DNA of 64,000 nt, taken from NCBI RefSeq assembly GCF_000321225.1, contig NW_004450380.1, positions 2,845,397-2,909,396 of the forward strand, read 5' to 3'. Positions within the stretch are counted from its first letter, which is position 1. Each line of letters starts with the position of its first letter. Position numbers and translations under genes: made by a program. The notes beneath the pieces were generated by a model. That model searched no databases. It was not told where the DNA came from and was given only the letters and a program-made list of their open reading frames with translations. This DNA comes from Odobenus rosmarus divergens. Lineage: Eukaryota > Chordata > Mammalia > Carnivora > Odobenidae. Shown in pieces: positions 54,289 to 64,000 of the stretch.

Positions 54289-54626
54289 CAGTTGGTCCTT
54301 GAATGACACGGGATAAGGGACACCGACCCCATCCACACAGTTGAAAATCCATGTATAACTTTTGACTCCCCAAAATCTTAACTCCTACTAGCATATCATT
54401 GACCGGAAGCCCTCCTGATAACATCAACAGTCGACTCACCCGTGCTTTCTTTGTTATGTGTATTATACACTGTATTCTTACAATAAAGTAAGCTAGAGAC
54501 AAGAAAACGTTACCAAGAAAATCACAAGAGAAAATACATTTATAGTACCATACTGTACTTATCAAAAAAAAGTCCACATATAAGTGGACCTGCGCAATTC
54601 ACACCCATAGTGTTCAAGGGTCAACT
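54289..54626 (-). mobile_element. MER2 (Tigger-related non-autonomous DNA transposon), full length
   Basis: Inverted terminal repeats: 'cagttggtccttgaatgac' at left and 'tgttcaagggtcaact' at right. The internal 'tacaataaagtaagctagag' (54478) and 'ccggaagccctcctgataa' belong to MER2. TA is seen close outside both ends. The orientation is opposite to the consensus as I recall it. A small hairpin 'gtccac...gtggac' lies at about 54571-54588. Confidence 0.88.
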
Positions 54627-55494
54627 ATTTTTTTGTACAAAAGCATAAGACTGACTTTTTTGTAATAAGTAATAAGGACCCTAAAACAAGTAGTGGACAA
54701 GCCACCTGTAGGAGAAGGAAAGCCACCCAGAGGCAGGTCCCCATGCCACAGGAGAAGGATGCAGGCTAGCCGATGGTAGAGACTCTTTTCTTGGACACTG
54801 TGGCTCAAGATCAGCATAACCTTCTCAATGGGGAAGAAACAGAAACTAGTACAACAAGGGCATATTTGTGGTTGGTCATACACACCTGTGTTAGAATGAG
54901 TTTTATAGAGTTCTCATCACAGAGCATAAGGCATAGTGATTCTCACCAAATTCTTTGTTCATCACGTAAAATCCTGAGCTGATGAAGGCCTCTAGATATT
55001 CTTATGCGGGAGAGCCAGAACTCGTGGAGTCCGAGCTGGCTTTTAAAATCAAGTTTCTGATGGACGAACCAAATAAAAGGCCCCACTTAGAGAATTTGAT
55101 CTTAAAGAAGTTTATTTTTGTCTGGGTGTGCTACACATTATACCAGAACCAATTACAAATGTTTAAAATAGCTAAACTTTAAAAAATGTCTGTGATGCTT
55201 TTATATGTAAAACTGTTTTCAAAAACAATAATAATGTCAATAAACAGAGTATCAGATCTGACAAGGTGGATTACAAAGTGGTTGAAAACTGTTCCCAAAG
55301 GATGTTGATTACCGTTTCCCTCCAGCCTGGAGGGCACTGGAAGCAGGCCATCCTTGGGCTGGATTTATTCAACATAATTTTTAGCCACGATCTGGATGAA
55401 GATTTCTGAGACATGTTTATCAAGCCTGCAGCTGCTACAAAGCTCAGAGGAAGGAATAATTGCTCTATAATCTTGGCCCTGTTACCCAATCCCC
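54627..55494. other. Unique intergenic DNA
   Basis: No repeat or gene recognised. Confidence 0.35.
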
Positions 55495-55620
55495 CGGACT
55501 TACTATTTCCTCATCTATAAAATGGGGATAGCAACTCCTACCTCACAGGTTACTGTGAAGAATTCACGAGCTACAAGCATGTAAAGTGAACCAGTAAGTT
55601 GGTTTTCCTCCTTCACCCAC
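55495..55620 (+). repeat. MIR fragment
   Basis: 'atttcctcatctataaaatg' (55505) and 'gatagcaactcctacctcac' with 'gttactgtgaagaattcac' are MIR core and 3' part. Confidence 0.85.
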
Positions 55621-56311
55621 AGTGATGGAATCAGGATTTTTTAAAAAGCCTCAAGTTGGGAAAATGGGTTGAAACTAACCATCATTCTACCAGAATTAAA
55701 GGGGAATCCTGCATTTAATTAAAGAAAAAAAAAAAAGACTCTAGAAAAGGACCACACAGAATCCATGACACATGAAGACAATGAATGAGTGACAAAAACC
55801 AAAAACAAAACATCAAAAAAACAAACTTGGAATAATGTCACCAAACCTGTTCTTCCCAAATACAGCACTGCCGTTTGCAGAATCTTGATTAAGGCTCTGC
55901 TGCACCAGGCAAGTGATCCTATTGGTTAAAGGAACGGGATGCATTCAACAAATTCAGTGATTCCCAGAGAACCAACTTCAGGAACGCATCAACATCGCAG
56001 CAAACGTATCCTGCGGTGTTACATCTCATAATCATTTGACTTATTGAAAGTAATCGGAGTTATCTTCACAGTAAACCTGCATATAAGCAAAGGTTACTGA
56101 AAACTCAGAATGGGAGAAATCCGACTCGGCAGTGCTCCTGAGATGGGATTCTGAAAGTCGACATGGGCCAGCGCTGCCCGCGGATGGCTCGAGTCCCAGA
56201 GTCAGGCCAAGTACTAACCTCCCTTTCCCTCCAAATCACAAGGAGAGTCTTCTTTTACTGTAAATTATGAAAATAGCTACTTGGTATTAAATTCAAAAGT
56301 AATTTTATTTT
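55621..56311. other. Unique intergenic DNA
   Basis: Includes an A12 tract near 55725-55737. No feature recognised. Confidence 0.4.
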
Positions 56312-56502
56312 GGGGCGCCCACGTAGCTCAGTCGGTTAGACATCCGACTCTTGATTTGGGCTCAGCTCACGATCTCGGGATCCTGGGCTCAAGCCCTACA
56401 TTGGGCCCCCTGCTCAGCAGGGGAGTCTGCTTTTCCCTCTTCCTCTGCCCCTCCCCCCTCCCCATTCGCGTGTTCTCTCTCCCTAATAAAATCTTTAAAA
56501 AA
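56312..56502 (+). mobile_element. Can-SINE, forward, intermediate type
   Basis: Head 'cacgtagctcagtcggttag', with 'catccgactcttgatttggg' between the boxes. This links the short tRNA-like type at 8071 with the common type. CT body and 'taataaaatctttaaaaaa' tail. No clear target repeat. Confidence 0.93.
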
Positions 56503-58444
56503 TGATTTACTTGATCTCTTACAAAATGATCAGCTGTTTTCAAGGTTGTCTTGTTTTTTTACTTCTGCCTCCCCAAAACAGAAGGTTCGAGACAATTCAG
56601 GCCTGCTTCAGCCACCCCAGCGCAGTGGCTGCAGGATGTAGTCCAGAGCCTGGCTCTGGGCCCCTGAGGTCTCTGACTTCTGAGATGGCTCCAGTTTCCA
56701 ACATTCCCTCACGGGCCTGTCTGTGACCTCAAGTTCTGTAGTTTCTGTAAAGCCACAAAAGCCAAGCTATGAAGAGGGTGGGGCAAGAGCCTCACTCCCC
56801 ACTCCACAAGGCCAGCTTGGCTCTCTGAAATGATGAACTAGGAGGGGGAGGACAGGACTGGAAAACAGGGCCTTGAGCCCTATCCTCCTTCTGACTCTGA
56901 GCGTTTTTCTTAACCCACTGAGGCTTGCCATTCGTCTATAAAGTGAGAGGCTGCAGCTAGCTCATCTGCATGGTTCTCTCTAGTTCTGAAATTCTATCAC
57001 CTGTTCACTGCCTTGGCACACAGGTAGACTGGCCTTCTGGGGATTTATGGACACCCCCCAATCCTGCCAACAGTGGCAGAAATGAGTTAAAAAGCATGAA
57101 TGTTCAAGACTCAGAGGACTGGCAGAGAAGCTTTATAGGTTCTAAAACCGTCTTCTATCTTTCTTCATTATCTGATTCACAGAAACTAATTTAATGGTGG
57201 AATTCCGGAAAGGCACGCCAGAACCAGACTGGGACATGAAAGATGGTCATCTTGGGCGTGGGGCTCAAAATGAATGACTCGCCATATGTTTAAGCACTCT
57301 GTCATTTGCCTCCAGCTGTTTATACATCACACCAGGCACAGGGGAGGCGCCAGTAATGAACCATCAACAACAAAACAATACCAATTTATGCAAGGCTTTC
57401 AAGACACGTTCCCCACTCCAAATGTGATAGCCTAGGTTGAACCATACGGACTTGCCAATCCTGTAGATCAAGAACGGTTGCCTATGAATAGTTTCATGAA
57501 GTTATATCCTCCCAAAGATCCCTGATGGCTCCGGTCTTCCTTTGAGTGTGGTGACAACAACCCCCACACAAAGCGTGGACATGATGAAGGCCAGATGCTT
57601 CTTATAGAACAAAGGGACAGTTATGGATGTACCTTCTGGGAGTATTAGAATTAGGTGAGGATTCCTAAGGAAAAAACCAAATTCCTGATTTCTAGAGTTA
57701 ACAGAGATGAATAGAAAAATGACACAGTCACACAAACCCATCAGCTAAAAAAGTTTTTAAAAATTTGATGTACCTGATTATGAAGCCAACAGAGAGGTAA
57801 ACAGAGAGATGGAGAGAGACAACGTCTTACCGTATCCTTTGAGCCCTGGATTCAGCTATGCCTGAAGCCCGACACCCTGGACTTTCTAGTTACACGAACC
57901 AGTATATTTCTTCCTACTGAAACACACATTCCCATACATACATACATACATACAATAGCAATTATGATACATACATATGATGCTAGATCAAACTGTCTTA
58001 AAATGTTGAACTGAATCACAAGAGGTAGGACCCACTTCCTATCAAAAATTCAAAAAAGCTTAGGCTTCTCGTCTGATTCACAAATCCATGAGGTCCAAGG
58101 CCCAGGTAGCTGCAGAGATGAACTGTTTATCTAAGATTCTGGGTGAAAGAAAAAAAAATCTGTTTCCTGTCAAAACAGGAGAAATGAAAGAGAAGCTTCC
58201 GCATCCATAGATGGGGCCAGCATGCCTGTGTCAGACACAGAGCTGAGAAGAATCGGACTATTTCATAATCAAGTCTCCACAATAAAAGATAGAAGCCAGC
58301 TTGTTATGCCCTCATCCCAGATGTGAAGCTGGAGGTCCGGTGAACTGTGTAAACTTGTACAAGCCAAGAACTAAGATTAAAGTTATCCAGTTGCCATTAA
58401 AGTTATTAGAATATTCCCATGTTATTTTAATAATAAAGATTAAA
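56503..58444. other. Unique intergenic DNA
   Basis: Contains the (CATA)n microsatellite at 57933-57953. Otherwise non-repetitive, without supported exons. Confidence 0.4.
57933..57953. repeat. (CATA)n microsatellite
   Basis: Five CATA units in a row after 'cc'. Confidence 0.9.
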
Positions 58445-58630
58445 GGGGCACCTGGATGGCTCAGTTCGTTAAGCGGCTGCCTTCAGCTCAGGTCATGATC
58501 TCAGGGTCCTGGGATGGAGCCCTGCGTTGGGCTCCCTGTTCAGCGGGGGGCCTGCTTCTCCCTCTGCCCATCTCCCCCTCTTGTGCTCGCCCTCTCTTCT
58601 TTCAAATAAAAAAAATCTTAAAAAAAATAT
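58445..58630 (+). mobile_element. Can-SINE, forward
   Basis: Head 'cacctggatggctcagttcg', CT-rich body, 'caaataaaaaaaatctt' tail. No clean target duplication. Confidence 0.95.
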
Positions 58631-59100
58631 ATTAGAATAGTACCCCACATCCCAAATCAGTTTTGTCTCTTTTCTGAGCTGGCCGAACACTTGCTGATAT
58701 AGGTCTTCCTGCCTACGTTCTGCTCTTACAATTTACCTATTTTGGCAAATAAAGATTGATTTCCATTTACAGCCAAAGTTCATGGCATGGGCAAAGGATA
58801 AGGGGGCACTGAAAAATATTTTGCTTTTTACTATCTATTAGTCACCATCTGAAAACCAATATTCAGTGCTCACCTCACCCGTGGCTCCAGACAACCAAAA
58901 GAAAATTGTGTACTGCTCCCAATTCAGATGGATGATGCATGGTGCCATTATCCTGTGAGTTAATATGAGATTCAGTAGCTGCTGTCTTACCTGACAAATA
59001 TGCCTTCAGAATCCAGGCGTGGGCACATTACTTGTAGAATCTGTGGTTAGGACTTTAACATAATTTATACTCCCAACTCCCAAGTCCCTCACTACCGCTG
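58631..59100. other. Unique intergenic DNA
   Basis: No feature recognised. Confidence 0.35.
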
Positions 59101-59101
59101 C

Positions 59102-59320
59102 TTTTTTTTTTTTTTTAAGATTTTATTTATTTATTTTAGAGACAGAGAGCAGGAGAGAGAGCCGGGGGAGGGGCAGAAGGAGAGGGATAGAGAGAATCTC
59201 AAGTAGACTCCGTAACAAGTACGGAGCCCAACATGGGGCTTGATCCCAGGATCCCAAGATGGTGACCTGAGCCGAAATCAAGAGTTGGACGCTCAACTGA
59301 CTGAGCCACCCAGGTGCCCC
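59102..59320 (-). mobile_element. Can-SINE, reverse
   Basis: T16 start, GA-rich body and 'actgagccacccaggtgccc' head followed by a C-run. The flanks 'cactaccgctgctt' and 'cactactgcttctg' may be a diverged target duplication. Confidence 0.95.
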
Positions 59321-59699
59321 CCCCCCACTACTGCTTCTGCCTGTATAGCATGTGACTTAGGATAAAGAAACCAGAGTGGTTCTCTTATTTCCCATCCCAT
59401 CACTGAACTGGTTTTGCACCTTCCTTCCATCCCCATCACCATCTCTTACATACCAAGTGCCTCCTCTAGGCCCCATGACAAGTTAGCAGCTGGGAAGATG
59501 GTGATGAGTCAGAGTCTTAAATTGTTCAACTTCTTTGCTATTCACAGGAAAGATCAGGAAGAGAAAGAGAAGAGAAAGCACTCTAGCCTGGAGAGGGGTT
59601 AGGAAGTATTCTAAAATGACTCAAAGTGGGGATGCAGAATTAAAATCTACCAAGCACAGAATGCTGATGTTCTAGCCCCTGGGTTAATCATGAAATCAG
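59321..59699. other. Unique intergenic DNA
   Basis: No feature recognised. Confidence 0.35.
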
Positions 59700-59880
59700 C
59701 AGCCACTAATATTTGCTGAGTGCTTACTTGGTGCCGTGCATTTGGCTAAGATTTATCCCAGTTAATCCTTATTACAACCCTACGAAGCAGGGTGTAATAA
59801 ACCCACTTCAGAGATGGGAAAACAGATGCTCAGGGAAGTTAAAAATCCCGTGCCCCAAACAAGAGACCTCAAAGCAATGT
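59700..59880 (-). repeat. MIR fragment, antisense
   Basis: 'gctgagtgcttacttggtgc', 'aatccttattacaaccctac', 'cagagatgggaaaacagatg' and 'ctcagggaagttaaa' are ordered antisense MIR modules. Confidence 0.85.
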
Positions 59881-60049
59881 AGTTCCAGCAAAAGCCTATT
59901 TGGCTCCAGCACCTGCACACTTACCCACCGCCGCGCTCTAGTGCACTTACCGTACTCCTAATCTGAACACCCGGCCAATCTGGGACATGCGGTAGTTCTC
60001 AAGATGAATTCTTAAGCATGGGAAATGCATAAAGAGAAATGAATCTGAC

Positions 60050-60580
60050 TGAGGCCCGGGTATGCAGGTGGGCCTCTGCTACCGATCCGGGCCCGTGACG
60101 CTGCCGCCACCCGCATCAGGTCCGGCCCGCTGGGCACGGAGCGCCTCCTGGCACAGATGGGCAGGTTGCTGGGGTGTGGGGGTGCGGGGGTGCAGGGTGT
60201 CCTGCTCAGGGGCACTGCAGTGGGCAGCCCTCACCCCCACCTCTGATCAAACCGACCGGGGCTTTCCCCCCTCAGCACAGAGACCTAACAGCTGACCGGG
60301 TCTCCGAGGGACCGCTGACCTCAGGTCAAAAGTCAAGAAATCACTTCCTCGCACAGCTCCGCAACACAAAGACGTTCTCACCAGCACAGAGACAAGCAGG
60401 TAGGAGAGCCGTGGAGAGAGCGAGAGGAGAAAGCATCTGGCCAAGGGCAGAAAGGGTCAGCCAGGGTAGCCCCACTTCCAGCCAAATGTGGATACCCTTC
60501 CTGGTGACACCTCGGGAGCAGACCCTAACTTGCACAAAAGCTACCCGAGGAAAGTGAGGCTGGCCGCACCGTCGCAACGA
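60050..60580. promoter_or_regulatory. CpG-dense block, possible small CpG island
   Basis: I count about 11 CpG in 60054-60155 and a continuing raised density to about 60580, in a genome stretch otherwise poor in CpG. It is GC-rich and repeat-free apart from a G-rich 'gtgcgggggtgcaggg' minisatellite-like piece (60182-60197). A promoter, an intragenic CpG island or an unannotated exon would fit. Frames of about 100-127 codons on both strands here are probably GC effects. Confidence 0.35.
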
Positions 60581-60739
60581 CAGCAAGAGCTGACTCAAAA
60601 ACGGCCTTCTGTTCACAACTGGTAGTGATTTTCGGGTCTCCAAGAAACCAAATAAAATTAAAATGCACCACTAATAACAAAACAATACTTGACAATCCCC
60701 CTTTCCCTTCCAGAGACCCATCAGTGACTGCATCCGATC

Positions 60740-61035
60740 AAAGCTGAATTATTAAATGTCTATAGGTTAATCCCATAACTCTCAAGGGTCTGGAGTTTGT
60801 AATTTCCCTGAAAAAAACAGACACAATCTACACCGTGAAAAATTTAATTGCACTTTAATTACCAGTTAAGCTGAATAGCATGAGATATGGTTGCCTTCAA
60901 TTTTTAATAGTCATTATGATTCCAAGAGAATTTTGAAGGGAAATAATTGAATCTCTTGGGAGGATTCTCTTTTTCTGTCACTGCCAAAATCAAAATGAGA
61001 ACGGGCAAAAAGAAAAAAATAATGTAAAGGGTGAT
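60740..61035. promoter_or_regulatory. Possible conserved non-coding enhancer
   Basis: A repeat-free A/T-rich stretch with dense homeodomain-type words: 'tgaattattaaatg' (60747), 'aatttaattgcactttaatt' (60840), 'taatagtcattatgattcc' (60905) and 'ggaaataattgaatctc' (60940). This complexity and motif density are typical of deeply conserved developmental enhancers. It is inference only and lies about 160 bases beyond the CpG-dense block. Confidence 0.35.
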
Positions 61036-63888
61036 TCAAATTCTTCCAGATCGTAACCCAGGCCGGCCCCCGGCCGCTCCCAGGCAGCTGCATGGCACAT
61101 TCTTGTGATATGCTAACACAGAAACGAGTTTCCTGCAGCTGAGTTCTGCTACCTTAAACAGATAAAGGCTCTTGGCTGGGGTGTTTCTTTTCTTTTTACA
61201 AATCAGATCCAAAGATGCCATGCTTGCTTCTTTGTTTCTCAGAGCTAGGCACGAGCATGGGCATGCATTCCCCCTCAACACACACACACACACACACACA
61301 CACCCACACACACCCACCCACCCACCACATGCAGCCACGCTCACACACACACCTCTCCCACCTGTTTCCACGATGTTTGGAAACCATCAGTTCTAAAGGG
61401 AAATGGGAAGAAAGTGACACCACCATGCAGGTCTCTAGCAAAATGGAACTCAGAAGGTCTTGGTGAGAACTCAAAAGAACACTTTCAAAGAGCGGGCCTT
61501 CTGGAAGCTGGTGCAGGGGCGGGTGGGGAGAGAGCTGAAGGTGACCACTTCTCCGCTTCCTCAAGCATATGTTGACCTTCTAAGCTACCTGAGGTTCTTG
61601 AGGTGTTGAGGCAGGGTATCTCTAGACTGCAGGATGCCTCAGTCTCTTTCAGGGGATGTTGTCCCACCCTAGTACAGGACCTTCCACATGGAGAGAAATT
61701 GGGCTGTGCTTCTATCAACTCAGGCTGAGGTCAAATACGACTTTTCATGGGGTCTCCAATCAACCAAGAGCTCCTACTGCCACCGTGGTGGTTCACTACT
61801 AGCAGATTCGTCACAAGTGTGTACCTTGGTTTAGTGACCATCTAATAGTGGGATTGCACATCCATCTGTCAGACAAATAAGAGAAAACAAAGATGGTGCA
61901 GAACCACCTGTCACTTCTCTCTTCTCCAGCTTTGCACCCATTTCGCCCTTCGGACCACCTCCAGCCTTCCATCAAACCCGCAACAACACCCAGTGCTGTA
62001 CGGATTGGGCTTCGGGGTAATTTGCCTGCATTACTCTCAGGGACCCAACACCTGGGTCGAGCTGCAACCATCCCAGCTGTGGGGGTCACAGTCGACAGGG
62101 AGCGGCACAGGCCCCTTCTTTTTGAGCCCAGTGGGTTTGGAAGGAGAGAAGGGTAGCGTTCTTCTGTGTGCACCAGTACATAGAGGTACACCTTCTTGCG
62201 GTGCCCGCTGCTGACTTGCTCAGGATGACAGCTAGTCCCACAGACACAGAATTCTTGGGTTAGGGAGACAGAGGGAGGAGACATCAGGATGCCCCTCTTC
62301 TGATTACCAAGACTGCTAGTTTGCAGTGGTTAGGAAATGAGACACGGCACACGTACCAGCTCAGGCAAACCTGGCTGACAGGACAGGGGACCCTGAAACG
62401 AGGGTCCAGGCCAGACCAGCACAGAGGCTGGTCCTAGAGCCGCACGGCTCAGGGTTGATTCCTTAGTGACAAGGGACTGGAGCCTGGAAGTTCCTCTGTA
62501 TCCTCACAATATACCAAGGGTGAGCTCTCTCCCCTCCTTGCCTTCACAAAGCCTAAAGATAAAGACATGCCCTAGGTAGCTGACATGGGGGTGCCCAACT
62601 CACTGCCAAAGCCAGGATTTGGGTCTCAGATGGGGCAAACCTAGGTCATCAACCCTTTTTGGACGCTATGCATTTCACCACCAGAAGCCCATTTCATGAA
62701 GGCTAACAGTTCTCCCAGCTGCCTGGGCAGAAGGGGGCCTTGCTCTGCAGGTTTAGGCCAGGATAGCATAGCTTCTGAGTGAGAGCAGCTCCTCTGAGCC
62801 AACACCACCTCCCCTGCTGGGTACCAAGCAGAGGGCTCTCACCCAGCAGGCTAGGAGAGGCTGCTGTGGTCTTGTGTTCACAGAACTGAGAATCTAGAAC
62901 TTCTGGAGCTCCTCAAGTGTGAGACGTACTCTCCCCTGGGGAATGTCCGCACACAACCATGGTGCTGTCAGCTGGGGCTTCCACTCAGAGTTTCCCCAAA
63001 TCCTCCTCACTCCATTTCCAGAAACATAACATCCTTGTCCACACAGGATCAGAACTGCCAAGACCATGATCTTCCGGTGCTCAGGAAGTCCACCTATGGC
63101 CCCATCTTCCTGTGATGCGCCCAAAGCTCTGTCCAGGCTGGGCGGGCTGATGCAAAGACTATCAGCCCCCACCCCCGAGCTGGGCTATGAATGTCCCGTG
63201 TTTTGGGGAGCACTGAGGTGCTGCTGGTTGATGGGGTTTACCCCTGCAGCCTCGCCACTTCCCTGGTGGGATGCAAATAAACACTACTGCGGGTAAACAA
63301 GCACAACTCTTACTTACAGACCAAACACCTGCCATCAATTTAAACAGTAGTTACCTAACTTGAAAGTTGAGCAAGAGACTGAATGCCCCCTTGAAGCAAG
63401 TAATTTCGAAGCAGCGGTTCATGTATACAGATGTGTTTAAAGCCTACTTTAGAATGCTGTAATTATCATCAAAAAGACAGGTTCCATTAAATACTGGTTA
63501 TGCTTCGAGTATCTGTACTCCCAGACAGATCTGAGATGTTGAAAGTCTTGGGTTTCTTAACACTATACTTTTAACATTATTTCTTTAAAAGGACGGCGGC
63601 TTCCGATCTTTGGAATTTGGAAAACCACCCAATCTGAGGTTTCTGGAACAGTTAGTGATACAATTTGCTTGTTCCTGTCATTTTGCCTTTTCAACCACAG
63701 TTCTGTTTCTAGCCTCTACCAGACGCACAACAAACTCGGTATCTGGAGACAGTGACCTTCCCAAACACAAATAGTGAGGAGTGAGCAAATCTCTGACCAC
63801 AAGCGACTTATAACCATCACTTCCCGAATGTTAAAAATTAGGCGGCATGCAGCACAGGTGCTCTATGAGTGTTATTCCATTACTACTT
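61036..63888. other. Unique intergenic DNA with a CA repeat
   Basis: Contains the (CA)n at 61277-61327. The rest has balanced composition. Reverse-strand frames at 61811-62284 and 62894-63172 show no supporting motif or splice pattern. Confidence 0.4.
61277..61327. repeat. (CA)n microsatellite grading into (CACCC)n
   Basis: About 13 CA units, then CCCACA and CCCA variants. Confidence 0.95.
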
Positions 63889-64000
63889 TTTTTTAAGATT
63901 TTATTTATTTGACAGAGAGGCAGTGAGAGAGGGAACACAAGCAGGGGGAGAAGCAGAGCAAGAGAGAGAAAAGCAGGCTTCCCGCCAAGCAGGGAGCCCA
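63889..64000 (-). mobile_element. Can-SINE, reverse, cut by window end
   Basis: 'ttttttttaagattttattt' tail, GA-rich body and 'cgccaagcagggagccca'. The tRNA-like head lies beyond the window. Confidence 0.93.

Noticed and set aside
56281..56505. Forward frame over SINE (74 codons)
   Set aside because: The frame is a translation of the Can-SINE itself; the same peptide pattern recurs in other copies.
61277..61327. Frames rich in Thr/His or Cys/Val over the CA repeat
   Set aside because: Pure translation of a microsatellite.
61811..62284. Reverse-strand frame of 157 codons
   Set aside because: No domain, no splice context, and a competing frame on the other strand.
1557..64000. CRISPR-like regular repeats
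   Set aside because: The repeated units are dispersed SINEs and LINEs of irregular spacing and both orientations; the genome is mammalian.

Overview
This is a non-prokaryotic, mammalian-type genomic window with no gene that can be called with confidence. Eighteen copies of a tRNA-derived SINE dominate it. They share a 'ggctcag' A-box and a 'gatcgagcccc' B-box head, a CT-rich body and an 'aaataaaatctt' tail. This is the carnivoran Can-SINE (SINEC) family, so the source is a carnivore, most probably a caniform. The species cannot be fixed from the sequence alone. A 5'-truncated LINE-1 tail with a carnivore-type 3' end (1803-1919) agrees with this.

Layout. 1-2640: LINE-1 3' end, an ERVL-type dUTPase/pol remnant, a SINE, a young L1 tail with a perfect 17-bp target duplication, and an old L1/HAL1 piece. 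2640-12400: mostly unique DNA with an L2 remnant, a CpG-richer block (4040-4570), an LTR with poly(A) signal (about 6820-7310) and an MLT1-like LTR split by a SINE. 12500-15210: reverse-strand L1M elements carrying two SINEs. 15210-19984: unique DNA, an old LTR and MIR/L2 pieces. 19985-22032: a nearly end-to-end Tigger1 (pogo/Tc1-mariner) DNA transposon with a broken transposase. 22033-25850: unique DNA with MIR/L2. 25850-41190: a LINE-1-rich tract of stacked, nested and truncated L1M fragments with SINEs, a hAT element and a MaLR-like LTR. 41190-64000: gene-poor unique DNA with L2, MIR, MER2, SINEs, microsatellites, a CpG-dense block (60050-60580) and several A/T-rich homeodomain-motif-rich stretches that look like conserved non-coding DNA.

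Nothing here forms an operon or a pathway. Two reverse-strand open segments (46042-46194 and 29437-29697) have coding-like composition and are the only candidates for exons or retrogene remnants. The long reading frames elsewhere fall in GC-rich DNA or inside repeats and are not supported as genes. The main content is a layered transposon history that can be read from target-site duplications and nesting. I found no evidence of an undescribed gene system. The best leads are the candidate terminal exon at 46042-46194 and the presumptive regulatory blocks near 4400, 53300 and 60900. All family names are from memory of consensus sequences; no database was searched.
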